The position numbers and the translations under genes were made by a program. Under the pieces are notes generated by a model. The model ran no database searches. It saw nothing but the letters and a program-made list of their open reading frames with translations, and was not told the origin of the DNA. Shown piece by piece: positions 24,392 to 33,745 of a stretch of DNA of 63,043 nucleotides. Source of the stretch: CAIKOD01 sp035543455 (GTDB taxonomy: Archaea > Halobacteriota > Methanomicrobia > Methanomicrobiales > Methanospirillaceae); NCBI GenBank assembly GCA_035543455.1, contig DATKKE010000008.1:1-63043 (forward strand). Direction: 5' to 3'. The stretch's first letter is position 1, and each line of letters begins with the position of its first letter.

Positions 24392-25246
24392 ATGGAAAAA
24401 ATGTTAGTAGTGGTCTTTGACAACGACTCAAAGGCGTATGAAGGTTCACGTGCGCTGAACAAGCTCGATTACGAGGAAAGTGTCGTGATCTATGCAGAAT
24501 CGGTGATAGGTAAGAACCCCGATGGGACAATAAGCGTTAAGAAAGCGGAAGGCGATTTTCCGGTCCGCACAGTTGCGGGTACGGCAATCGGCAGTCTTAT
24601 AGGTCTGCTGGGTGGGGCAGTCGGTGTTGGTATCGGTGCAGCAGTTGGCGCGATGACCGGAGGGATAAGCGATATTTACGCCGCCGGCGTCGACGAAGAC
24701 TTCCTAAGGGAAGTGTCTGAGAAGCTGACACCGGGAAAGTATGCTGTCGTTGCTGACCTGAGCGAGGAGTGGGTAACTCCCGTCGATGTGACCATGGAAG
24801 AGCTTGGTGGCATTGTTTTCCGGACGACGAAGAAGAACTTCGAGGCCGATCAGAGGGCCAAGGATATCGGGGCGTTAAAGGAAGAAATTAGCGAGCTGAA
24901 GGTCGAGCAGACTAAAGCTAAAACCGACAGGAAGGCCAAACTCCAGGCTAAGATCGACGGGTTCAACGCCAAGCTGAGGAACAAGCAGGAGAAGGCCAGG
25001 CAGAGGCTGGATCAGAGGATGAGCGAGGATGACGCTAAGATCACGGCGCTTGAGAAGAAGGAGTCGGAGGCCCGGGGGAATGCGAAGGCAGCATTTGAGG
25101 CGTTTAAAGCGGAGATTCGTGAAGACTATCAGAACGCTGCCAGAAGGCTGAAAGAACTAGAGGCTGAGCACCTGGAGAAGCATGCTAAAAAACTGGAGAA
25201 GCACGCTGAAAACCTGGAGATTAAAGCGGCGACACTCAGGATGTGA
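24392..25246 (+). CDS. DUF1269-type membrane-anchored protein with long coiled coil
   Basis: This 284-residue protein has an N-terminal DUF1269 domain (MLVVVFDNDSKAYEGSRAL at about 4-22), a glycine-rich hydrophobic segment (AIGSLIGLLGGAVGVGIGAA, about 65-84), and then a highly charged Lys/Glu/Ala coiled coil from about 150 to the end. The start at 24392 is supported by an AAAGGAGGA ribosome site at 24375-24383; a longer frame to 24353 is rejected. DUF1269 proteins are linked to general stress in bacteria. It is divergent from the FilR1-type regulator, which may control it. Confidence 0.75.
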   Translation: MEKMLVVVFDNDSKAYEGSRALNKLDYEESVVIYAESVIGKNPDGTISVKKAEGDFPVRTVAGTAIGSLIGLLGGAVGVGIGAAVGAMTGGISDIYAAGVDEDFLREVSEKLTPGKYAVVADLSEEWVTPVDVTMEELGGIVFRTTKKNFEADQRAKDIGALKEEISELKVEQTKAKTDRKAKLQAKIDGFNAKLRNKQEKARQRLDQRMSEDDAKITALEKKESEARGNAKAAFEAFKAEIREDYQNAARRLKELEAEHLEKHAKKLEKHAENLEIKAATLRM

Positions 25247-25688
25247 GATGAGTAACCGCAGTCGAGGGCAGACGGGGAAGTCTGGCTGCCAACGTGAGGC
25301 CGATTATGGTTAATGTCCCTGGAATATTCCATGTCGGCCCCGCGTCATCGACGCGCTGTTTTATCCGGCCTCTATTCTAAATTTCGGAACTCTGATAACA
25401 TTTTTCTTTATCAATGCAAGTCTTTTCCAACTCAGAATAAGTAAGCCTGATGGAAATCGCCAGTTTCGGGAACCTATCCAGTTTGTCACTCAGTACTTGG
25501 TGTAGTGTTGTCAATTGCATTCTTCTAAAATGTCTATGCGATTCTTTGAGAGAACCGCGGGAGTCGTATAAGTCCGGGTGCACACCACCCCAATGGTTCC
25601 CATAATCCTCATTTTCTCTCTCCCTTTTGGATAGATGTGGATGCTCACAGGCATTGCCACCGGTCGACCTCAAAACGCAGTCAGGGTG
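25247..25688. other. Intergenic region without a supported gene
   Basis: This is 442 bases between converging genes. A 98-codon minus-strand frame (25377-25673) shows no domain, a skewed composition and no ribosome site, so I do not call it. No strong hairpin or repeat was seen. Confidence 0.5.
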
Positions 25689-26348
25689 TCAGAACAGGGC
25701 ATGGAGGATCCCACTTGCCATGCCGAGGACCACTAGGCAGGCGATAAGCCAGCCGACGAGCATGAGGAGGATCGCATAAGGGCTCCGCCAGTGAAGGATC
25801 CAGGCAAGGAAAGGAGTCCCGTAAAGGCCAAGCCCCGGTACCCACATGATGGCAATAAGCGCTATCTGGCCGTAGGAATTAAGGACCGGGTGCTTCTCCA
25901 TGAGGGCCTCGACCTTCGCGATTTGCCTCATAACCCACCGGGACTTCCCCGAGAAGATGTCGCAGACCCTGAAGATCATGAGGATGAATCCCGCCGCCAC
26001 CGACAAGAGGAAGGGAATGAGAAGGTACACGGGGAATCCGAGGATGATCCCCACGGGCGGGGCTAACCCCTGGAGGACAAGGATGGAGAGGATGAACCCG
26101 AGGGATGCGGGGAGGGAAATGCCCCCTATGAGACCAATGACAAAGGGTATGACAAGGAGGAGGAGGAGGATGGCAACGAGGTCGGCATCGACCTTGATCC
26201 AGCTGGTATCCGGGAGCTTCATGCAAAAGATCATCAATCTCGCTCCTATGTAATAATACCTGTCCATGAACGGAGACCCGCTCAGAATCCCTGGAACCAT
26301 CGCATGGTTCCTTGCACCCCCATCGGGGAACATGTAAGTTCTCACCAT
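25689..26348 (-). CDS. Small multidrug export (COG2426-like) membrane protein
   Basis: This 219-residue membrane protein of the putative small multi-drug export family has hydrophobic helices near 58-75, 80-98, 103-125, 158-175 and 190-215. Family features are GFPVYLLIPFLL (about 103-114) and MWVPGLGLYGTPFLAW (about 168-183). The first 40 residues are less typical, and internal methionines (M17, M28, M39) are alternative starts. Despite the family name, no substrate is established. It is divergent from the GerW-type gene. Confidence 0.7.
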   Translation of the reverse strand: MVRTYMFPDGGARNHAMVPGILSGSPFMDRYYYIGARLMIFCMKLPDTSWIKVDADLVAILLLLLVIPFVIGLIGGISLPASLGFILSILVLQGLAPPVGIILGFPVYLLIPFLLSVAAGFILMIFRVCDIFSGKSRWVMRQIAKVEALMEKHPVLNSYGQIALIAIMWVPGLGLYGTPFLAWILHWRSPYAILLMLVGWLIACLVVLGMASGILHALF

Positions 26349-26460
26349 GTTTTACGGGCATGGCTAGCAGGAAGGGCTGTTAATGTATGCCCGTAAATTC
26401 TTATTGCCTGCCCCGGAACATTCTTATAGCGTCTGGCCGAGAAGGTATTTGTGAATTCTA

Positions 26461-26847
26461 ATGACTGGAGATGAGATGCTTCACACGATGGCTGACGAGC
26501 TGGATCGGCTCCTGTCACCGGCCCATGTGATCGGTAACCCTATAGAGATGGAGGATCGGTTCATGATCCCGGTGGTCGAGTTCGGGTTCGGATTCGGGGC
26601 CGGCGAAGGGAAAGGCAGTAGCGGCACGGGTGCCGGGGGAAGCGGGGGCGGGGGCGGAATCTCCCCGGTCGCCCTGGTCATTGTCGATAAACAGGTGAAG
26701 GGACCCGGGGGGATCCAGGTCTTTACCCTCCGCAAGGAAGATCCACTCTCCCGGACCATCAGCGTACTCTCGGAAAAAATTGCGCCCCAGGTAGTGGAGG
26801 CCATCAAGACGATGGGGACCGGAAAAGAACAACGGCGGGAAGAGTGA
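26461..26847 (+). CDS. GerW/YtfJ family protein
   Basis: This 128-residue protein fits the YtfJ (GerW) family: VIGNPIEMEDRFMIPVVEFGFGFG at about 22-45 (read in two parts), a glycine/serine-rich linker (50-66), then ISPVALVIVDK. The family is named from Bacillus spores, but many homologues exist in methanogens, which do not sporulate, so the role here is unknown. TATA-like tcttatagc lies about 30 bases upstream. The very glycine-rich linker is a family trait. Confidence 0.8.
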   Translation: MTGDEMLHTMADELDRLLSPAHVIGNPIEMEDRFMIPVVEFGFGFGAGEGKGSSGTGAGGSGGGGGISPVALVIVDKQVKGPGGIQVFTLRKEDPLSRTISVLSEKIAPQVVEAIKTMGTGKEQRREE

Positions 26848-26993
26848 GCCGGCCAGGCGGCAGACCACTCGTGGGGGGCCGGGACACCCGGTTTCTCAAT
26901 AGCATCTCCCCGGAATATTGAGAACTGTCATAGTGTGAAGGCCGGGTGTGCCAGGCATTCTTCATCGGCATTAGGGGACATTGTTCGTGGAAT

Positions 26994-27701
26994 CTATATT
27001 CGTTGCATGAAATTTGTTCTATCAATTTTTTTGTCCGCTTCTTTTTTTCTTCGCAGGTCAATGATCCAGATGAAAAGTGGCACGAAGAGATACACGAATG
27101 CACTGCGCGGGACATGAATCATGGCAAGCCCGATCCCAATGACCGACAAAAAAGGAAAGACAAGCGTTTTTGTCCGGTTGGCGATTATGTCCGGGAGGTC
27201 TTCGGGATCGGTAAGGTGCAGGGGTTTACAGACCATGTATTCCCACTGGAGAGCCGTGAGAATTCCGATAACGAGGAGGTTGAGCTCGAATATAATCTGT
27301 GTAGAGAAGCTAAGCGGGAATGACGCCACGAGGTGGGCTGTGAATGGCATGAGGGCTACGAAACTGAGCAATATGACGTTGACTATAATCAGGAATGAGT
27401 CAATGGAGCGGAGATAGTGAAACCTGAGGTGGTGGATATACCAGAATGTAGCAATAAGAACAAACGCGATGAAATAGTTCATAATATCCGGGAGGATCTG
27501 AAGGATCACAGAATCGATCTGCAATGCTGAGGTAAAGGTGGTTGCATCCGGGATCGCAAGGGTTGTCACGAGCAACGTCATTGAGAATGCAAAAATCGCA
27601 TCGGTGAGATTCTCCACCCGGTTCTTGTTAAAGACTTTAATCCTGTTACGCCTGTTTGTATTTTTTACGTCTATTCCGTCCTCCATTTTATTTTCTGCCA
27701 T
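26994..27701 (-). CDS. TMEM175-family potassium channel (DUF1211)
   Basis: This 235-residue protein has about six membrane helices. The family signature at the first helix is RVENLTDAIFAFSMTLLV (about 28-45), the RxxxFSD-type filter motif of TMEM175 channels in a variant form (L-T-D for F-S-D). Bacterial and archaeal members conduct K+ as tetramers. The gene stops at 26994 and starts 8 bases after the stop of the large hybrid kinase gene, so the two are probably co-transcribed. Confidence 0.78.
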   Translation of the reverse strand: MAENKMEDGIDVKNTNRRNRIKVFNKNRVENLTDAIFAFSMTLLVTTLAIPDATTFTSALQIDSVILQILPDIMNYFIAFVLIATFWYIHHLRFHYLRSIDSFLIIVNVILLSFVALMPFTAHLVASFPLSFSTQIIFELNLLVIGILTALQWEYMVCKPLHLTDPEDLPDIIANRTKTLVFPFLSVIGIGLAMIHVPRSAFVYLFVPLFIWIIDLRRKKEADKKIDRTNFMQRI

Positions 27702-27709
27702 TTATATCC

Positions 27710-30688
27710 TCAACAGCCGATGAATGATCCGGTACTACGGCTGCCTTCTGTATTCTTTTCTAGTTTGGTATACCGATACTCGCCTTTTGGCACAGTGATC
27801 TCAAATCGAGCCCCCATTCCAGGATTACTGGTTTCAGCGATGGTTATTCCGGTTATCGATAGTATTTCCCGGGCAAGAAACAATCCATATCCGGTGTTTT
27901 TCCCTACTCCCTGTTCAAAAATTTTCTTTTTTTCATCCAGTGGAACTCCGATACCGTTATCCTCCCACACGATTGTCAATCCCTGGTCAGAATGATTTGA
28001 TGACACCATGATTTCAGTTACCTTCTCACCATGCCTGATGGAGTTGTCAAGAAGGTTGAAAAATACCGATTCAAGCAGGGGATCTGCACGTATTTCAATA
28101 TCCTGAATATTTACCTCCAGTCTGACATTATCCGGAGTGCGTAACCGGGATATAATTTCGTCGATTGCAAGCCACTGGGGTGCATGGGTGCCGAGATCCT
28201 GGTAGATTCTGGTAAAGTCAATCTGTTCTTTGATTAGTTTGGCGTTGGATTCTATTTTAGCGAAATAATCTTTCAATTCGGAATCGATAAATTTCTTTTG
28301 TCCGATAGTCAGGTACCCAAGAATGACGGTGATTTCGTTTAGTATGTCGTGCCGGGTGATGCTTGTCATCAGGTTAAGCTGGCGGTTTGCCTGCCTTAGA
28401 GCCTTTTCGTCGTGTTTTCTGGCGGTGATGTCCCGTACAATACCCAGTACCCGGTCGGAACCCAGCCTGACCAGCCGTGCCTCGAACAGATAAGTGCCGG
28501 AAGGCAGAGAAAGATCGTATTCGATTTGTTGGGGTCTGCCCGTATCTATCGCTTTTGACATTGCCTGAAAAAAGACCTTTATGGTATCTGCACTAAAGAT
28601 CACGTCGCGAATATTTTTTCCAATGATCTGATCTGGTGGTAACGCCAGCAAATTCTTATTCGTTGCCTGAAAATCGAGGCAGGTACCGTCACTGGAAAGA
28701 ACAAAAAGGAGGTCAGGGATTGCGGCGATCATTGCCGTGTTGCGTTGCTCGCTCTTTTTGTATAACTCCTCCAGATTTCTTTGTTCAGTGATACCCCTGA
28801 CAATCCCCACGACCCCGATAATATCTCCGGTTGCATCATAATGGGGAGAGTAAATCCCCCTCGCCCAGCCGGACTTTCCCGTTTGTTGGATTATAAAGTG
28901 AAAATCGTCAGATGTTCCTGTTACACCGGATAATGCACCCTCCAGCAGTCCTGCAATGTCGGTATCCCTGTGGAAGGGAAACAGAGCAACCGCCGGTTTA
29001 CCCACGACATCGGAGGCCGGTATACCGGTCAATTCCTCCATGAACCGGTTCCAGAGTGTGATACGCAATTCACGATCATAGATGACAATTCCTTCCTTTA
29101 TACTGTTAATTACTTCCCAATTGAATATTTCAGATTCGCGAATTCTCTTTTCTGCCTGTTTCCGTTCAGTCATATCCCTTACAATACCGAGAATAGCAGG
29201 CTGTCCCTGATAGGTGATGCTGCCAACAGAAAACTCTCCTTCCCGTTCCTCACCGGTTTTTGTGAGAATACGTGCAGAAAAAAAGTTTTGGAACTGCTGA
29301 CCTGAAATTCTTCGTTGTCCGGATTCCTGCAGCCTTGCCCGGTCGTCCGGATGTACGAGTTCCCAAACTTCCTTGTTCATCAGCTCATCATGAGGATAAC
29401 CAGTCATCTCTGATGCGCAACTATTTACGAAAAGAAACCGTTTATCCCGGTAAATGTAAATAGCTTCATGACTGTTTTCAACAACGACCCTGTATTTCTC
29501 TTCTCCAACCTGAAATGCTTCCAAGGCTTTTCTTAACTCCGTAATGTCCTGGTTCACACCGTGGATTTTGATGATCTGCCCCTTGTTTTCGGTGGTTCTC
29601 TCGCTGCGCACGAGGATATACCGGGTCTCTCCATCCCTCCGGATAATCCGATGTTCAAGCTGCGACACGCTTTGAGGATTGAATGCGTTTCTTTTCCTCT
29701 CCACTTCTTCTATTATCCTGATGCGATCATCGGGATGGACAAATTCCTGGAAATACCTGTCTGGAGGTATCTTATAGCCTCCTTCACGCGCTGCTGTGGT
29801 ACCGAACAACGCGTAGAACCGGTCATTAAAGGTAAAAAGGTCTGTCTGGTAATCATATTCCCAATCCGCCATTCGAGCCAGGTCCATTGCCTCCATGAGC
29901 TTGAACTGGCTTATCCTGAGAGAGTCCTCCATTATTTTCTGTTCGGTGATTTCCCGGGTGGTGATGACAATGCCACCGATCTCAGGAATATCAAGAAGGT
30001 TGCTTGACGTTGACGATAGGTGAATGTATGAACCGTCAGCTTTGCAAACCCGGTATTCAACGGGTGACGAAAGATGGTCTGTTTCATATGCTTGAGCTAA
30101 TTTAAATTTTACCCGATCGATATCCTCCGGATGAATTAATTCCCAGACATTTCCCTCTCTCAGATAATCCTGGGAATACCCCAGCTGTTTCTCAATTCCC
30201 GGGGATAAATAAATTATAATTCCCTCCCGGTTTACCACCATGATCTGATCATTTAAGTTCTGGACAATGGACCGGAACCAGATCTCGCGTCTCTTCAAAG
30301 CTGCCTGATCCCGTTTATTATTCACTGCCTTCCTGATCTTATGGACGAGCTCGGCAAACTGGGCCTCCGGGTCGCCACCTTTCTGGAGATAGAAGTCCGC
30401 ACCATTATTGATCGCTTCGATAACTACCTCCTCCCGCCCGCGACCAGTGAATATAATGAAAGGAATGCTATTGCCTGACGCCCTGACCATTTTTAAAAAT
30501 TCGATACCATCTGTTTCCGGCATCTGGTAATCAGAAATAATCGCATCATATTGATGGCTCCTGATCTTTTCCATCGCCTCCCGGGCTGAGGTAGAGGTAT
30601 CTAAACTGATCTCCCTGTTCCGCTCAAGGAAAAACTTCCCAATTTCCAACAGACCAGTATCATCATCAACATACAACGCGGAGATCAT
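27710..30688 (-). CDS. Hybrid sensor: receiver + five PAS + histidine kinase
   Basis: This 992-residue cytoplasmic protein has an N-terminal receiver (1-120, acidic pocket D8-D10, phospho-acceptor D53 in ISDYQMP, K near 104). Five PAS domains follow at about 140-255, 270-385, 395-505, 515-630 and 645-760. An H-box-like ITRHDILNEITVI lies near 780, and an HATPase at about 870-975 has the N-box NLLDNSIRHGE and G boxes EDNGIGVP and TGYGLFLAREI. Receiver-first kinases of this type are common in methanogens and have few known signals. It has no membrane segment. Paralogous to the split pair at 45053-49422. Confidence 0.88.
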   Translation of the reverse strand: MISALYVDDDTGLLEIGKFFLERNREISLDTSTSAREAMEKIRSHQYDAIISDYQMPETDGIEFLKMVRASGNSIPFIIFTGRGREEVVIEAINNGADFYLQKGGDPEAQFAELVHKIRKAVNNKRDQAALKRREIWFRSIVQNLNDQIMVVNREGIIIYLSPGIEKQLGYSQDYLREGNVWELIHPEDIDRVKFKLAQAYETDHLSSPVEYRVCKADGSYIHLSSTSSNLLDIPEIGGIVITTREITEQKIMEDSLRISQFKLMEAMDLARMADWEYDYQTDLFTFNDRFYALFGTTAAREGGYKIPPDRYFQEFVHPDDRIRIIEEVERKRNAFNPQSVSQLEHRIIRRDGETRYILVRSERTTENKGQIIKIHGVNQDITELRKALEAFQVGEEKYRVVVENSHEAIYIYRDKRFLFVNSCASEMTGYPHDELMNKEVWELVHPDDRARLQESGQRRISGQQFQNFFSARILTKTGEEREGEFSVGSITYQGQPAILGIVRDMTERKQAEKRIRESEIFNWEVINSIKEGIVIYDRELRITLWNRFMEELTGIPASDVVGKPAVALFPFHRDTDIAGLLEGALSGVTGTSDDFHFIIQQTGKSGWARGIYSPHYDATGDIIGVVGIVRGITEQRNLEELYKKSEQRNTAMIAAIPDLLFVLSSDGTCLDFQATNKNLLALPPDQIIGKNIRDVIFSADTIKVFFQAMSKAIDTGRPQQIEYDLSLPSGTYLFEARLVRLGSDRVLGIVRDITARKHDEKALRQANRQLNLMTSITRHDILNEITVILGYLTIGQKKFIDSELKDYFAKIESNAKLIKEQIDFTRIYQDLGTHAPQWLAIDEIISRLRTPDNVRLEVNIQDIEIRADPLLESVFFNLLDNSIRHGEKVTEIMVSSNHSDQGLTIVWEDNGIGVPLDEKKKIFEQGVGKNTGYGLFLAREILSITGITIAETSNPGMGARFEITVPKGEYRYTKLEKNTEGSRSTGSFIGC

Positions 30689-30842
30689 TTGTGCCCTTCC
30701 AATTCATTTTAATCTCTTCATTATTTGATCATAGTAATATTATTTAAACATGATGTTTGTTGATTATACAAGTGGTTCATCCACAAGAATTATAAATGCT
30801 CACAACTATAAAATATCAACCAATAGTTGGGTAACTTAAAAA

Positions 30843-32204
30843 ATGATGCAGGAATACCAGCAGGAACTCAACGCCATCGAAGAGATCCTCAAGAAAAATT
30901 CTGGCGGGATGAGTGTAACCGATATCTCGAAAGCTTTGAAGAAGAACAAGAACACGATCGGGCGGTACCTCGATATCCTCCTTATTTCCGGCCGGGTGGA
31001 CATGCGGACGTACGGCAAGGCAAAAGTCTTCACCATCTCCCAGCGAGTCCCGCTCTCGGCAATGCTCAGCTACTCAAAAGAGCTCATCATGGTATTGGAC
31101 AACGAGTCCCGCATCACCGACATCAATGACAATTTCCTAAAACTCCTCCAGTTATCCCGTGATGAAGCGGTCGGGAAAAATATCGGGTTCCTTGAATCGC
31201 CCGAAGTTGATGTCCACGAATTTCTCGAGACGATAACTGCCGGTATAGGTGAGGGAGAGGTCACTGTCAGTTTTCATATGATGGGTGACGGGGAGCGGAT
31301 CTTCCACCAGAAATGTGTACCCACTGTTTTTGAAGACGGGAGAAAGGGAATTACGCTCATCCTCGATGACATCACTGACCGCATCCTTAACGAGCGGGAG
31401 ATCCGCACAAGCGAGGAGCGGTTCAGGATGATGGCCGATAATATCCAGGACGGCCTCGTGATCACGAATAAAGGGAAGACAATCTACGCAAACGGCAGGA
31501 TTGCAGAGATCACGGGCTATGCAATCGAAGAGATTATGGCGGGGGATCCCCTCATGATGGTCGCCCCGGAGTGCCGCGAGAAAGCAGAACAACAGATAAG
31601 GGAACTTGAAACGAACCCGGACAAACCCATCACACTCCCGTTGTGGATCATCAGGAAGGACCAGGACCGGCGGTTCGTCTTCGTACGGGTAAGCGGCGTA
31701 CGGCACCAAGATTCGGAGTATAATTTTGTTGTTTTCACTGATGTCACGGAACTGAAGGTCCAGGAGGAGCGGCTCAGGATGATGGCGGACAATATCCAGG
31801 ATGGCATTATCCTTGTCGAGAATGAAAAAATTGTCTTTACCAACCGCCGCATCGAAGAGATATCCGGATATTCCATGGAAGAGATGGCTGCGATGGGCCT
31901 TTGGGATACTCTCTTCAAGGTAGACAAAAAGGCCCTATCCGATTCGGGATTTATCCAAATTAAAGATATGGAAGAGATCAATAAGATCATCAGGAATGTG
32001 AGGCCGAATTCCTCCCCGAAGGAGTACAAGATATGGATCAAGCGGAAAGACGGCATCCCCCGGTATATCCTTGGAAAGGTTACTGCAGCCCGACACGGGA
32101 GTATTTCTAGTATATATATTACGATATCAGATATCACCGAATTTGCCGAGCGCGAGAGGAACCTGCGCGAGCGTATTAATGCACTCCAGGATCTTCTTCA
32201 TTGA
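30843..32204 (+). CDS. HTH-PAS regulator (three PAS domains)
   Basis: This 453-residue protein has an N-terminal winged helix (about 5-65, MSVTDISKALKKNKNTIGRY), the linker QRVPLSAML, then PAS domains at about 75-185, 195-310 and 315-435. No kinase or receiver domain is present, so it probably senses with PAS and binds DNA directly. It is a paralogue of the protein at 51964 (QRVPIS linker, same domain order). TATA ctataaaatat lies about 34 bases before the ATG. It is divergent from the 992-residue hybrid kinase, which suggests a connected signalling pair. Confidence 0.82.
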   Translation: MMQEYQQELNAIEEILKKNSGGMSVTDISKALKKNKNTIGRYLDILLISGRVDMRTYGKAKVFTISQRVPLSAMLSYSKELIMVLDNESRITDINDNFLKLLQLSRDEAVGKNIGFLESPEVDVHEFLETITAGIGEGEVTVSFHMMGDGERIFHQKCVPTVFEDGRKGITLILDDITDRILNEREIRTSEERFRMMADNIQDGLVITNKGKTIYANGRIAEITGYAIEEIMAGDPLMMVAPECREKAEQQIRELETNPDKPITLPLWIIRKDQDRRFVFVRVSGVRHQDSEYNFVVFTDVTELKVQEERLRMMADNIQDGIILVENEKIVFTNRRIEEISGYSMEEMAAMGLWDTLFKVDKKALSDSGFIQIKDMEEINKIIRNVRPNSSPKEYKIWIKRKDGIPRYILGKVTAARHGSISSIYITISDITEFAERERNLRERINALQDLLH

Positions 32205-32372
32205 TCTTCCCTGTTTTATCGCACCCGATTCTCTTTTTCCGAACGTTCCGGATGTTTACCATACTACCCAGCATTTTATTTATAATTCATATGTATAATC
32301 AATAACAGAAATGTTTTAATATTAATATTTCCAATCTTGATCAAACAACAAAATGGAGAACGTGAATAATCC

Positions 32373-33737
32373 ATGAATCCCGATATCAAGCGATCATGCC
32401 AGAACACTACCCGTTCAAGGAGGTACCGTTTCTGCCAGGGAAACAGCCAGTTTTGGTTTGTTATTCTCGTAAGTATAGCATTCCTGTTCATCATTACAGG
32501 TCCGGCTAGTGCCGGGGAGAAGTACATGGCCGGAGAACCGGTACTTTCCGCATCCGTCGCGGGAACCAACGAGTTCTCACCGGGCCAGGATGTGCAGCTT
32601 GCGGTATCCGTCGAAAATACCGGGGTGAACGAGTTCAAGTTTTCGTACTCCGGGATCGTGGACCGGGACGATCTTCCGAACACGGCAAAGTTCCTCACGG
32701 TCACACTGGAAAACGGGACCACACCGTTTATCGTTAAGACCGATCCCCAGAAGCTCGGCGATCTGAAAGCCAGCAGTAAAGTGACCGGAATATTTACGGT
32801 ACGGATCCCTTCCGATACCCCTTCGGGAACCTATTCCCTGCCGGTAAATCTGAACTACACCTACCTGTATGATGCGTGGCAGTACGGTACCGATACCATC
32901 CAGTACGATTACAAGGAGAAGAATCTCACGTTCCAGCTCCCGGTGAACATCAAGCCGGATGTCCGGGTCAGCGTGGTCTCCTCCAATGTCAGCCAGCTGA
33001 ATGCCGGTCTGGAAGGGACGATAACACTCACGGTAAAGAATATCGGGCACGATAATGCGAAGAAAGCTGTCATAATTATCGGCCGGAATGGCGGGAGCCC
33101 GGTCACCCCCACGCAATCGAGCGCCTACATCGGCGATTTCCCCGCAGGAGGCACGGCGACCTGTGTCTTCAAGGCAACCGTGGACAAGAATGCTGAAGCA
33201 CAGACCTATCCTCTCGATGTCTATGCCAGATACGAGAATTATGAGGGTGATTTTGTCAATTCTGACACCGAAACGATCGGGGTTCCTGTCGGAGATAAGA
33301 TTAAGTTTACCATCGTCTCGGACGATGCAAACCTCTCTCCCGGCCAGAAAGGGGTAATCACCGCACTATACCGCAATAGCGGTGGGGCGACCGCCTACAA
33401 TGCCCAGGTACGGATCAGCATGGTCGACCCCTTCACCAGCAACGATGACACCTCGTATCTCGGAGACATTGCACCCGGCGAAACAAAGAAGGCTTCGTTC
33501 CTTGTAGCCGTCGACAGGGCGGCAACGCTGAAACCGTATGGCATCGATTCCGAGGTCCGTTACCGCGATGCGTTCGACAACACGATCATTTCAGACCCGG
33601 TGAAACTGGACCTGAACGTCACTGAGGACAAGGGACCGGTCGCCACGCTCTTGAAGAACCCGGTTGCACTCGCAGTCATTGCGGCCATCATCATTGCGAT
33701 CGGGTACATTATCCATAGGAAAAAGGCGAACAGGTGA
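32373..33737 (+). CDS. CARDB/S-layer-like secreted membrane-anchored protein (copy 1)
   Basis: This 454-residue COG1361-type protein has an N-terminal signal/anchor (about 28-48, WFVILVSIAFLFIITGPASA), repeated Ig-like beta domains (units at about 60-190, 195-300, 305-425, each with the phrase SPGQ or NAGLEG plus an 'NxG' turn) and a C-terminal membrane helix (about 430-450). Most of the chain should be outside the cell. It overlaps or abuts a paralogue (33746) and an RND exporter (35092), suggesting it is an accessory to that exporter, in the place of the membrane-fusion protein of bacterial systems. The role is inferred. Confidence 0.75.
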   Translation: MNPDIKRSCQNTTRSRRYRFCQGNSQFWFVILVSIAFLFIITGPASAGEKYMAGEPVLSASVAGTNEFSPGQDVQLAVSVENTGVNEFKFSYSGIVDRDDLPNTAKFLTVTLENGTTPFIVKTDPQKLGDLKASSKVTGIFTVRIPSDTPSGTYSLPVNLNYTYLYDAWQYGTDTIQYDYKEKNLTFQLPVNIKPDVRVSVVSSNVSQLNAGLEGTITLTVKNIGHDNAKKAVIIIGRNGGSPVTPTQSSAYIGDFPAGGTATCVFKATVDKNAEAQTYPLDVYARYENYEGDFVNSDTETIGVPVGDKIKFTIVSDDANLSPGQKGVITALYRNSGGATAYNAQVRISMVDPFTSNDDTSYLGDIAPGETKKASFLVAVDRAATLKPYGIDSEVRYRDAFDNTIISDPVKLDLNVTEDKGPVATLLKNPVALAVIAAIIIAIGYIIHRKKANR

Positions 33738-33745
33738 GCTTAACA

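Noticed and set aside
25377..25673. 98-codon minus-strand ORF
   Set aside because: No ribosome site, no domain, composition atypical of the neighbouring proteins.
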